In this document: positions 21,474 through 30,300 of the stretch, piece by piece
How the letters are laid out: every line of letters starts with the position of its first letter
Position numbering within the stretch: position 1 is the first letter of the stretch
Source of the DNA: Alphaproteobacteria bacterium
GTDB taxonomy: Bacteria; Pseudomonadota; Alphaproteobacteria; Rhodospirillales; Casp-alpha2
Length of the DNA stretch: 64,000 nt
Assembly (NCBI GenBank): GCA_024279135.1
Contig: JAJRRU010000010.1
Coordinates: 431,238-495,237 of the forward strand
Direction of reading: 5' to 3'
Position numbers and translations under genes: made by a program
Notes under the pieces: model-generated
Databases searched by the model: none
What the model was told of the DNA's origin: nothing
The model's input: only the letters and a program-made list of their open reading frames with translations

Positions 21474-22796
21474 TCAGGCCTTGACGGTAAAAACCCCGGT
21501 GGGTGATGAGCGGCCCCGCATGGTGATCTGGCCAAGGTGTTGGAACTGGAATTCGTCACCGGCCAGCTTGACGGTATTTTCACCGATCAGAATATAGGTT
21601 GCAAATTTTTTATTCATCTGTTCGAGACGCGCGGCAATATTCACATCATCACCATGGATGGTGTATAATAACCGGTCTTTGGTGCCGACCATACCGACCA
21701 CCAGATCGCCTGAATTTATGCCGCAACGGGTCTTCAGGGGGGAACCGCCTTCAAAGGGCAGAATATTGATTTGCTGCTGGATATCTTGAGCCGTGCGAAT
21801 GGCACTGGTGGCGTGATCTTCATTGGTGGAGGCCGCATTGAAGGTAATCAGGATACCGTCGCCAATGAACTGGCTGATGACACCATTATGACTATCGATG
21901 ATTGTCGACACCTGGCTCAGGTATTTGTTGAGCAAGCTCATTAACTGTTCCGGGTTCAGTCGTTCAGATATACCTGAAAAGCCCTCGATGTCGGTGAACA
22001 GGGCGGTTGCCGGTTTGATTTCCCGGTCACCCGCCTGCATTTGCTCTTCGCTGTCGATAATGCGTTTGGTGACTTCTGGCGAAACAAAGCGTGACAGGTC
22101 CTGAGCCGTCACATTGTCCAGCACGGAGCGAATTAACAAACGGTGGGCACGCACCAGGGCCACTGCCAGAATGGCTGTGACCACCAAAATGGAGATAACC
22201 TTGTCGATTTCGGCACCGATCAAAACCCGGTTCGATGTCATATAGAGCACATAATCCGTGGTGATGGGGTCGATGATGCCGCTGGTATCCTTGAGGGCAA
22301 TATAGAGCAATAACAACCAGCCGCCTGCCGCCGCCATGCCAGCGGCCACCACGTATTTTGCCTCGAACCTCAAGGTGCGAAGGGCGATGAAAATGAACAC
22401 ATATAAAAGTGTTGGTGCTTTCAGGTAGAACGCCGCCGGTTGTTGATATTGCAGATGAAAACTCCAGATCAGGAACATCAACAGTCCCATATCCATCATG
22501 ATGGAAAATAACATACCGCCGCGTGGGATAAAGCGCCGATAGGCCAGGATCAGGCGGATGACCGAAAAGCTGAAATAAACGCTTAAAGCCCACGGCACAG
22601 GGGTGAAGCTGGTGCCCTGGGAGGTCTTGGGGGTGGCGGCGTAAAGTACAGCCAGGAAGACCACAAGCATTATCTGAGCCCATCCTATCAGGGCTTCACT
22701 GGAAATGCTGTGTTCGGAAATGGGCCGGCTGATCCGTTCGGGGATATGATCGGGTAAGGGTTCGCCAAAGACGAAACGTGTGATTTTCTTCCACAC
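21474..22796 (-). CDS. Membrane-bound class III adenylate/guanylate cyclase
   Basis: The product (about 440 residues) has an N-terminal membrane domain with five or six helices (about residues 40-240) and a C-terminal class III cyclase domain. Metal-binding aspartates lie in LFTDIEGFSGISERL and QFIGDGILITF, and the transition-state Asn/Arg in DDVNIAARLEQM. The purine-selecting positions suggest cAMP rather than cGMP, but this is uncertain. I place the start at GTG 22796, which has GGGAG nine bases upstream; a TTG at 22847 is in frame but lacks such a site. It is divergent from a second cyclase gene, 216 bases apart. A 7-bp inverted repeat without T-run lies downstream (21422-21442). Confidence 0.85.
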   Translation of the reverse strand: MWKKITRFVFGEPLPDHIPERISRPISEHSISSEALIGWAQIMLVVFLAVLYAATPKTSQGTSFTPVPWALSVYFSFSVIRLILAYRRFIPRGGMLFSIMMDMGLLMFLIWSFHLQYQQPAAFYLKAPTLLYVFIFIALRTLRFEAKYVVAAGMAAAGGWLLLLYIALKDTSGIIDPITTDYVLYMTSNRVLIGAEIDKVISILVVTAILAVALVRAHRLLIRSVLDNVTAQDLSRFVSPEVTKRIIDSEEQMQAGDREIKPATALFTDIEGFSGISERLNPEQLMSLLNKYLSQVSTIIDSHNGVISQFIGDGILITFNAASTNEDHATSAIRTAQDIQQQINILPFEGGSPLKTRCGINSGDLVVGMVGTKDRLLYTIHGDDVNIAARLEQMNKKFATYILIGENTVKLAGDEFQFQHLGQITMRGRSSPTGVFTVKA

Positions 22797-23012
22797 CAGC
22801 GGATTCTCCCGAAAAATATATGAATGTGCCCATTGCCAAACAGGCAATGTTTGATATCTCTAGTATAACGTTTGTCACTATCACGGAAAAACAAAGCTTC
22901 GTGAGCATACGTTATCAGGATTTTTTGAGAAGCTGGTGACCCTGTGTTATGGTGGGTTATATTGAAATGTCACGGTGTCCTGATTGTTTTTATGTAGAAT
23001 TGAAGGCGTAGA

Positions 23013-24263
23013 ATGAATCAACTAAAAAAAACGGATTTAGGCCCCCATACCAACGGTACCCTGATCAATGAGATTGCCAACTGGCTGATCGATCAGGCGC
23101 TGGGCAAGGTTGATTTGCAGGTTATGAGCGAACAATTCTATAACCGGGTCTTTGCCGCCGGTATTCCCATCAGCCGCGGACATATCTCGTTCGACACCTT
23201 ACACCCGTTGTTTGCGGCGGTATCTATGGAATGGAAACCGGGCAAGGGGATCGAAACCAATTATCGCCCCCATATATCGCATAAGACAACAGACGCCTGG
23301 AAAAATAGTCCGTTTTACGTACTGATTGAAAAAGACCTTTCCTTCCTGCGACGGCATCTGGTGGGTGAGGAGGCGGTGCTTGATTTTCCCGTTCTGAAAA
23401 ATTTAAAAAAACAAGGCGGTACAGATTACCTGGCTTTCATGATCCCGTTTGGTGACACTCGCGCAGATGGCGGGATTGTCGGCTCGTGGATGACCAATCG
23501 ACCCGGTGGATTTTCTGACCGGGAAATATCGTGCCTGTTACGGGTCCAGAAGAGACTGGGCGTGGCCTGTAAAATCGGTATTCGAGAACAAATTTCAGAA
23601 AATATTGCCACGACATACCTGGGGCGCAGTGCTGGCAATATGGTTCTGAAAGGGAATATCAAGCGCGGCGATGGTGAAGATATATTTGCCGTGATCTGGT
23701 TCTGCGATTTGCGAAATTCCGTTAAACTGGCCAATACCCTGCCACGCGGAGAGTTCCTCACATTGCTCAACGGCTTTTTGGAATGTATGGCTGGCGCGGT
23801 GCTTGATAATGGTGGGGAAGTCCTGCGGTTCGTCGGTGATGCTGCCTTGGCAATATTTCCCATTGAGGGAACCGCCGAGGGCAATTGCCTGTCTTCCGGT
23901 GTGCACTGTCAGGCACCCGAGGCGTGTGAGAAAGCATTGCAGGCAGCCCAAAGTGCCGCCAAACGAATTGCTAAATTAAACCGCCAGCGTAAGAAAAATG
24001 GTGATGTTGCCCTTGATTATGGAATCGGGCTGCATATTGGCGATGTGATGTATGGTAACATTGGCAGTCCGGAACGATTGGAATTTACCGTTATAGGCCC
24101 AGCCGCCAACATGGCTGCGCGGATCGAGAGCCAGTGCAAACGTCAGAATAAAAAGTTGCTGATATCTTCCGATTTTGCCAAAATTTACCTCGGTAAACTA
24201 CACTCGACCGGCCTTCACGACCTCGCCGGAATTGAAGGCAAACAGGAACTGTTCACCCTGTAA
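23013..24263 (+). CDS. Soluble class III adenylate/guanylate cyclase
   Basis: This 416-residue protein has no membrane helix. Its N-terminal half (about residues 15-215) resembles the sensor region found in rhizobial-type adenylate cyclases, with PLFAAVSMEWKPGKGIE and LDFPVLKNLKKQGGTDYLAF; the C-terminal half is a class III cyclase with metal aspartates in VIWFCDLRNSVKLAN and LRFVGDAALAIF and the TVIGPAANMAARIES segment carrying the conserved Asn and Arg. It converges with the ABC-CNBD gene and diverges from the membrane cyclase, which makes a compact cyclic-nucleotide neighbourhood. Confidence 0.87.
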   Translation: MNQLKKTDLGPHTNGTLINEIANWLIDQALGKVDLQVMSEQFYNRVFAAGIPISRGHISFDTLHPLFAAVSMEWKPGKGIETNYRPHISHKTTDAWKNSPFYVLIEKDLSFLRRHLVGEEAVLDFPVLKNLKKQGGTDYLAFMIPFGDTRADGGIVGSWMTNRPGGFSDREISCLLRVQKRLGVACKIGIREQISENIATTYLGRSAGNMVLKGNIKRGDGEDIFAVIWFCDLRNSVKLANTLPRGEFLTLLNGFLECMAGAVLDNGGEVLRFVGDAALAIFPIEGTAEGNCLSSGVHCQAPEACEKALQAAQSAAKRIAKLNRQRKKNGDVALDYGIGLHIGDVMYGNIGSPERLEFTVIGPAANMAARIESQCKRQNKKLLISSDFAKIYLGKLHSTGLHDLAGIEGKQELFTL

Positions 24264-24319
24264 TACAATCTTTCATGTTGTCCGGTTTACATAATCGATG
24301 CGACAGAAATACGATTCTT

Positions 24320-27300
24320 CTAGCCGTTCTTTTGAGCCGCCAGCAGTGCCGTTGTCTGTTCCAGACGGGCAGAGCTTTGTTTGAGCAGATCAATGACCAC
24401 GCGGGTATCTTGTTCCATCAACGCGAAGAATTGTTGCTTGGAAAGCTCCAGTGTGGTCATTTTCTTTTTGACACGCACGGTTGCGGTCCGTGGTACATCG
24501 CCCAACAAGGCTATCTCACCAAAGATCTCGTTGGCCTCAACATTTCTGATATAGGCCGGTCCATCGTCCGTATCGACTAGAATTTCGGCTTGACCATCAA
24601 TCACAATATAGGCCGTGTCTCCCTTTTCGCCCTGTTGAAAAACATCCTCGCCAACCTCAAACGACAATCGTTTCGAGGTGAAGGCCAGCAGCTTGAGCGT
24701 CGAGGTGTCGAAGGAGGATAACATGGGAATTTTGCGCAACAAAAGGACTTCTTCGGCCAGGTTCTCCACCACTTCCGCCGGCTTGTCCATGGGCGCCAGT
24801 TTGTCTGGATCCACGTCGGCTTCGGTAAGCCGCCCCTGTTTTATGAACAGCTTGCGAGTAAATAGTGAGGTGAGTGAGTCATCAGAATCGATATAAACAA
24901 CCGTTGTTCCGGTAATCTCTGCAAGCACACGGGAAATGATGCGCTTCTTCTCATCGGCTTCGAGGGCCGAGAAAATCTCGTCCATAATCAACAGGTCGGG
25001 ACGTTTCAGCAAACATCGGGCAAGCGATACCTTCTGGCGTTGGGCGAGAGCCAGGCGTCTTCCGCCAATTCCAACCGATAATTCCAGTCCGGCAATCATT
25101 AAATCTTCATATAAGCCCAGTTCATCGACGGCTTCGCGGATCAGCACACCGATGCGTTCTTTGGCCTCTTTCTGATTATATGACAGGTGACCAAACAGAA
25201 TATTGTCCTGAATTGTAGCGGTGGCGTTGTAGCGTGAAATATTGAAAAACTCGATTGCATCCTTCAGGTTATCGGGCAAATCATTACGGAATGTTTTCCG
25301 GGCTTGCAGAATCTTATTCTGGATATCCTCGGTAATGATGCCCAGACGATGCCGGGCCACGGCCAGGTTAAAGGGCAGGGCGACGAGTTTATTATAATCA
25401 GTCTCGCTAATTTCACTTAACCCGCTCCTTTCCACCCGCATCAGGATGGCGCTGTATTCGGGCAGGTCGTCGGAATTGATAAATCCGTAGCGTTCAAAAA
25501 ATTCGTGACCGGGTGGCAAGTCGCTGAACAGATCATCCATGGCCTTTGCCGCCAGCACACCCATTTCTGCGAACTTTGTGAGCAGGTCGTGTTGCCTGAG
25601 AACATCCAGCACATAGGTATTTTCAGCCAGATTGGCCGTTGCCAGTTGTTCGCCCACAGGCGTGCCAAACAGCAGGTTCTCCGCCACGGTTGAATTTTCG
25701 TTGTAGCTTGTTTCGTCAAACGGTTCGATTAACTGGGATATACCCGGCTGCTTCAGGGTCTCGCCAAGTTGAGCTCGCACCTTGAGGATGGCCGTGCTTA
25801 GTTCACCATTGATCGCGGGATCAATTCGGCTTTGCAGACCCATGGCATAGACATCACCATCCAGGCCTACGGTATGGAGAATATGGATGATACGCTCTGA
25901 CAACTGATCGGGACCGGTCAATTGGGCCGTACTGTAATTCGTCCAGTCCGCATGACGATAATATCCGGAATTGCCCGCTTGCAGGGCGGTCTTGATATCA
26001 ATCTCAATGGCCTTGGTCTCGTCGCTTTGCGCATCAGACGACTTGCTCGGTCGGTGGTTCAGACCATAGAGAAGGTTCTGGGCGATAGTTCCATTAAACA
26101 TGAAGGCTTCGGAATTGGCGTAGGCTATTTGACGCCCGGTAACGGATTCGGGAAAGCGGGCTATGTTGTCACCATCCAGTTGAATATTGCCCGTGGTGGG
26201 GGACAGTATTCGGGCCAACATACGGGCAAAGTGTTCCTTGCCGCTGCCGCCGCCCGCGATAATCAAGATTTTCTCGCCAGGTGAAATATGCAGGCTGACA
26301 CCGTCAATAGCTTTTATGCCGCCTTCGTCCTGCCAGCCCAGGTTGGCAATGGAAATGGGTTTTTCCGCGATGTCGGGGAAACCGTCAGGATCGCTGGTTT
26401 GCAGAGTTTCATCAATCATTCCTTCGGGGTGGAAGCGTTCCACAAGCTGGTCATATTTAATCCGGGTATCTTCCTTGCGCTGGTACCAGCCGAGAAGTTC
26501 TTTCCAGGGGGCCGCGAGATCCTTGTAGGCGGCCAGGGTGGCAACCAGGGCGCCGAAGCTGAGATCGCCTTTGATGACCAGGTAGCCACCGATGGAATAG
26601 AAAAAAAACGGCGTAATCTGGGCAATGAAATTATTAAGAAATTTTATAAAAAATTTCCGCCGGTAGATTTGCAGACGAATATTGAAATTCAGCCCCAGCA
26701 GATTTGAGATACCCGATAGCTCGTACTGGGATGTATCATTGGCATGAACTTCGTGAATACCGTCCACGGTTTCTGAGATGTGTTCAGAAATCTTGCGGAC
26801 ATTCATGATCCGTTGTTTAGCCAACTGGTTAACGTGTTTTTGGAGCTTGGGGATCATCCACATTTGCAAGGGGTAAAGTACGATTGCCGCAATACCCATA
26901 TACGGGTCTTGCAGGGCGATGAAGCCCAAAATGGTGATCAGGATACCGCCCTGATACAGGGGCAGTGAAAAGGCCTCACCGAAAAAGCCGCCCAGCGGTT
27001 CGGCTTCTGCCGTGATGATCGATACGATTTCGCCTTGTGAAAGTTTCGAGAAGTGTGGCAGCGGGAAGCGCAAAACACGTGAAAAGAGTGTGTAGCGAAT
27101 TCTCCTGAGCATCTGTTCGGCCATCTGGCCACGATACACATTGATAAAGTATTTAAATCCACCATTACACAACACCAGTAAAAGAAAAATGCCGCACAAT
27201 ACGAATAAATAAGGTAACTGATCGAGGGAATAGCCGAATAAATCGCGGACTTGCTCGCCACCGATGATGGCTTCATTGATGATGATCTTGGGCAAATCCA

Positions 27301-27403
27301 GTGAGAAATAGAGGAATGGGAACGACATCAGGGTGATCAGCATCAGGATGATTTGTTCGCGCTTGGAATAGGCAAGAATAAACTGGAAGATTGAACGTTC
27401 CAT
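24320..27403 (-). CDS. ABC exporter-like protein with expanded, degenerate NBD and C-terminal cyclic-nucleotide-binding domain
   Basis: This 1027-residue fusion has an N-terminal exporter-type membrane domain (about residues 15-305, six helices), a nucleotide-binding domain and a C-terminal CNBD (about 890-1010; GEDVFQQGEKGDTAYIVIDG, GEIALLGDVPRTATV). The NBD is unusual. Walker A is GGGSGKE (384-390), with Glu after the lysine instead of Ser/Thr; about 390 residues, rather than about 100, separate it from a degenerate signature (GGRRLALAQRQK); Walker B LLIMDE is intact, but the switch His is absent (VVYIDSDD). Three related segments, TIAQNLLYG, TVAENLLFG and TIQDNILFG, lie in the gap and suggest internal duplication. 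The start at ATG 27403 has AAGGTG nine bases upstream. Substrate unknown; cNMP control is inferred from the CNBD and the convergent cyclase. Confidence 0.8.
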   Translation of the reverse strand: MERSIFQFILAYSKREQIILMLITLMSFPFLYFSLDLPKIIINEAIIGGEQVRDLFGYSLDQLPYLFVLCGIFLLLVLCNGGFKYFINVYRGQMAEQMLRRIRYTLFSRVLRFPLPHFSKLSQGEIVSIITAEAEPLGGFFGEAFSLPLYQGGILITILGFIALQDPYMGIAAIVLYPLQMWMIPKLQKHVNQLAKQRIMNVRKISEHISETVDGIHEVHANDTSQYELSGISNLLGLNFNIRLQIYRRKFFIKFLNNFIAQITPFFFYSIGGYLVIKGDLSFGALVATLAAYKDLAAPWKELLGWYQRKEDTRIKYDQLVERFHPEGMIDETLQTSDPDGFPDIAEKPISIANLGWQDEGGIKAIDGVSLHISPGEKILIIAGGGSGKEHFARMLARILSPTTGNIQLDGDNIARFPESVTGRQIAYANSEAFMFNGTIAQNLLYGLNHRPSKSSDAQSDETKAIEIDIKTALQAGNSGYYRHADWTNYSTAQLTGPDQLSERIIHILHTVGLDGDVYAMGLQSRIDPAINGELSTAILKVRAQLGETLKQPGISQLIEPFDETSYNENSTVAENLLFGTPVGEQLATANLAENTYVLDVLRQHDLLTKFAEMGVLAAKAMDDLFSDLPPGHEFFERYGFINSDDLPEYSAILMRVERSGLSEISETDYNKLVALPFNLAVARHRLGIITEDIQNKILQARKTFRNDLPDNLKDAIEFFNISRYNATATIQDNILFGHLSYNQKEAKERIGVLIREAVDELGLYEDLMIAGLELSVGIGGRRLALAQRQKVSLARCLLKRPDLLIMDEIFSALEADEKKRIISRVLAEITGTTVVYIDSDDSLTSLFTRKLFIKQGRLTEADVDPDKLAPMDKPAEVVENLAEEVLLLRKIPMLSSFDTSTLKLLAFTSKRLSFEVGEDVFQQGEKGDTAYIVIDGQAEILVDTDDGPAYIRNVEANEIFGEIALLGDVPRTATVRVKKKMTTLELSKQQFFALMEQDTRVVIDLLKQSSARLEQTTALLAAQKNG

Positions 27404-27749
27404 TATTGATTGCACCTTCTATTCTGCTATGTCTTGTTTTGCTGGCATAATCAGGCCAATGTACCTTGTAATAAAGCGTCCCCACACGCTTTTTTCCGAT
27501 CTTGACAAGGGGTGAGCCATATCACAACCTGAAATAAAATTATTTATACTTGCCTCAGTATATACTCGTTCTGATTATATAAAGTGAGTACTGGATATTT
27601 GCAAATCCAGGCAACACTGGGACGAGTATTATCTGGAAAATGATCACCGTATTGTGAAGGGTGGAGAATGAGTCTTGTTACGAAATTGAACGGATTGGGC
27701 CTATAATTTTCACCTGATTTTTTTAACCAATCCTGGGCTGATGCCAGCC
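27404..27749. other. Intergenic region between divergent genes
   Basis: No gene is visible. The AT-rich spacer separates the ABC-CNBD gene from the glycan operon. It holds a hairpin with T-run (27473-27495), the 10-bp palindrome AGTATATACT (27557-27566) and a perfect TATAAT (27702-27707) that could serve as -10 element for the plus-strand operon, although the -35 region is poor. Confidence 0.5.
27473..27495 (+). terminator. Terminator-like hairpin between divergent genes
   Basis: AAAGCGT (27473-27479) pairs with ACGCTTT (27486-27492) around a six-base loop and the T-run continues to 27495. As the flanking genes diverge, it does not end either one; it may stop antisense transcripts or form a leader hairpin of the minus-strand ABC-CNBD message. 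Confidence 0.4.
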
Positions 27750-27797
27750 CCAAGGAACAACTAGGCCAAGGAACAACAAGCCCAGGGAACTACAAGA
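27750..27797 (+). repeat. Three tandem 16-bp repeats carrying ribosome-binding sites
   Basis: CCAAGGAACAACTAGG, CCAAGGAACAACAAGC and CCAGGGAACTACAAGA run head to tail and end at the base before the ATG of the first operon gene. Each unit carries an AAGGAA or AGGGAA Shine-Dalgarno-like core; the last is spaced correctly for initiation. Confidence 0.8.
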
Positions 27798-29012
27798 ATG
27801 AAAAAAACACGGCTTCTCATCTATAGCCATGATACCTTTGGTTTGGGCCATTTGCGCCGTTGCAGGACCATCGCCCACTCGCTGGTCGATTATTTCGAAG
27901 ACCTGTCAGTTCTTATCGTATCGGGTTCTCCGTTGATTGGTTCCTATAATTTTCATCCACGGGTTGATTTCGTCCGCATTCCCGGCGTGGTCAAGCTTGA
28001 CAGTGGTAAGTATACCTCTCTTAACCCGGACATCGGACTGGACGAACTGATTGCCATGCGCTCATCGTTGTTGCTCACGACGGCGACTGCTTTTCAACCG
28101 GATGTGTTTCTTGTGGACAAGGAACCACTGGGATTGCGGGGAGAGGCCCTCGCCACGTTGAGCAAGCTGAAGGAAAAAGGTACGACCCTGATCCTGGGAT
28201 TACGCGATGTTATGGATGATCCTGTTCAGCTGGCCGAAGAATGGGAACGTAAAAACGCCATTCCAGCGCTTGAAAATTTGTATGATTTTATCTGGGTCTA
28301 TGGCTTACCTGAAATTTGCAATCCACTGGCCGGGCTTCCTATCAGTAAATCAGTGACGGAAAAAATTCAGTTTACCGGTTACCTGCGTCGGGCTTCTGCC
28401 TCTTCCAGTATAAACCGGTATGCCAACGAGTTGGTCGATGACGAGCCTTATATTCTGGTCACCACCGGTGGTGGCGGGGATGGCGCTCAATTGATCGATT
28501 GGGTCTTGCGTGCCTACGAGGGTGATCCTCATATTCCCTACCCGGCTAAGCTGGTGTTCGGCCCGTTTATGAGTTCCAGCCAGCAAACCGGGTTCATGGA
28601 CCGGGTGAACGGTCTGGAAAAAGTCAACGCCATTACATTTGATGCCGATATAGAAGGCCTGTTGGAAAATGCCGTGGGCGTTGTTTCCATGGGCGGGTAT
28701 AATACTTTTTGTGAACTCCTTTCATTCGACATTCAAGGGCTGGTCGTGCCCAGAACCATTCCCAGAATGGAACAATATATTCGTGCCTCGCGGGCCGAAG
28801 AACTGGGCTTGATAAAGATGCTGATGCCCGATGGGGAAAACGATACAAAACGGATGGCCGATGCCCTGCACAATCTGGCGGATCAGGCCAAGCCATCGGA
28901 TGTACACATTCCCGGCTTGCTGGGCGGCTTGCCGGTTATCAATATGATGATGGAAGAATACCTGGGATATCAGATGAAGCAGCGGGCGAAGCTTTCTGTC
29001 GTCGGTGAGTAA
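27798..29012 (+). CDS. MurG-like GT-B glycosyltransferase family protein
   Basis: The 404-residue protein looks like a GT-B glycosyltransferase of the MurG-related group. The N-terminus has SHDTFGLGHLRRCRTIAHSL, a Gly-His loop for sugar-nucleotide or acceptor binding; the second domain has ILVTTGGGGDG and SMGGYNTFCELLSF, where MurG-type enzymes bind the nucleotide sugar. No membrane helix is visible. It is paralogous to the gene at 32036 (shared GxGHLRR and GYNT signatures). It is the first gene of a ten-gene plus-strand run; the next gene starts six bases after its stop. Donor and acceptor sugars cannot be told. Confidence 0.75.
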   Translation: MKKTRLLIYSHDTFGLGHLRRCRTIAHSLVDYFEDLSVLIVSGSPLIGSYNFHPRVDFVRIPGVVKLDSGKYTSLNPDIGLDELIAMRSSLLLTTATAFQPDVFLVDKEPLGLRGEALATLSKLKEKGTTLILGLRDVMDDPVQLAEEWERKNAIPALENLYDFIWVYGLPEICNPLAGLPISKSVTEKIQFTGYLRRASASSSINRYANELVDDEPYILVTTGGGGDGAQLIDWVLRAYEGDPHIPYPAKLVFGPFMSSSQQTGFMDRVNGLEKVNAITFDADIEGLLENAVGVVSMGGYNTFCELLSFDIQGLVVPRTIPRMEQYIRASRAEELGLIKMLMPDGENDTKRMADALHNLADQAKPSDVHIPGLLGGLPVINMMMEEYLGYQMKQRAKLSVVGE

Positions 29013-29018
29013 GGTGGC

Positions 29019-30299
29019 ATGACCAGCCCAGAGGTTCCTGTCAGCACGGCTGCGCCGGTGGCTTTCATACTGAAGGGTTACCCCCGCCTGTCGGAAACAT
29101 TTATTGCCCAGGAAATACACGCTCTGGAAAAACGGGGCCTGGATATCCGGATTTATTCCTTGCGCCACCCGACGGATAAACACCGTCATCCCATCCATCA
29201 GGAAATAACCGCCGATCCCCACTACCTGCCGGAATATCTCTATCAGGAACCACTCCGGGTGGTACGGTCGTGGATGGCTGTACGCGCCATGGCCGGATAC
29301 AAAACGGCATTCAGGTTGTGGCTGGGTGATCTGCGCCGCGATATGAGTTTCAATCGTATCCGCCGTTTCGGCCAGGCGTTGGTGTTGGCCCATGAATTGC
29401 CGGAAGATATCCGCCGTATCCACGCCCACTTCCTGCACACCCCGGCCTCGGTGGCTCGTTATGCGGCCCATGTTCTGGATATTGCGTGGAGCTGTTCGGC
29501 CCACGCCAAGGATATCTGGACTTCACCAGAATGGGAGCTCAGAGAAAAGCTCGACGATTGTGACTGGCTGGTTACCTGTTGTCGCTCCAATGTGACCTAT
29601 CTGTCCGGTTTGGCAAAACGTCCCGAGCGTATTGAGCTGGTCTATCATGGGCTTGATTTTTCGCGGTTTTCACCGCCAGAAAAAATCCAACAGGATCGCG
29701 ATGGTTCGAGCGTCGCCCAACCTGTGCGCCTGATCTCGGTTGGCCGGGCGGTCAAAAAGAAAGGCTACAGCGAGCTGTTCACGGCACTTTCGGGGTTGCC
29801 GGGTGATTTAAACTGGCACCTGGAGCATGTTGGCGGCGGGGAATTGATCCCGGCCCTCAAATCCCAGGCCGCTGCTCTGGGGCTGGACCATAAAATCACC
29901 TTTGCCGGTGCCTTGCCCCAGGAACAGGTGCTGGCACGCTATCGCAAGTCCGATCTTTTTGTGCTCAACAGCGTGATCACCGATGATGGTGACCGCGATG
30001 GTTTGCCAAATGTTTTGATGGAAGCCCAGAGCCAGCGTCTTGCCTGTCTGTCGACGGGTATATCGGCGATCCCGGAACTGATCGAAGATGGTATCAGCGG
30101 TTGTCTGGTTCCCCCCGGTGATGATGAGGCTTTGATCGGCTGCCTTGAAAAACTGATCACCAGTCCGGCCCTGCGACAGTCTTTGGGGGATGCCGGGTTT
30201 GTGCGGGTCCACGAACATTTCGATTTGGGACAAGGTATAAAACAACTCTCCCGGCGTTTTGCAATCGGGGTCGATAATTTAAAACAGGCGGTGGATTAG
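29019..30299 (+). CDS. Glycosyltransferase family 4 protein
   Basis: This 426-residue GT-B enzyme begins with FILKGYPRLSETFIAQEIHAL, a segment typical of GT4 enzymes of capsule and exopolysaccharide clusters, and ends with GRAVKKKGYSELFTAL, a donor site DGLPNVLMEAQSQRLACLST and IEDGISGCLVPPGDDEAL. All usual GT4 positions are present. It starts six bases after the previous gene and ends one base before the next. It probably adds one hexose in the assembly of a surface glycan; the linkage is unknown. Confidence 0.85.
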   Translation: MTSPEVPVSTAAPVAFILKGYPRLSETFIAQEIHALEKRGLDIRIYSLRHPTDKHRHPIHQEITADPHYLPEYLYQEPLRVVRSWMAVRAMAGYKTAFRLWLGDLRRDMSFNRIRRFGQALVLAHELPEDIRRIHAHFLHTPASVARYAAHVLDIAWSCSAHAKDIWTSPEWELREKLDDCDWLVTCCRSNVTYLSGLAKRPERIELVYHGLDFSRFSPPEKIQQDRDGSSVAQPVRLISVGRAVKKKGYSELFTALSGLPGDLNWHLEHVGGGELIPALKSQAAALGLDHKITFAGALPQEQVLARYRKSDLFVLNSVITDDGDRDGLPNVLMEAQSQRLACLSTGISAIPELIEDGISGCLVPPGDDEALIGCLEKLITSPALRQSLGDAGFVRVHEHFDLGQGIKQLSRRFAIGVDNLKQAVD

Positions 30300-30300
30300 C

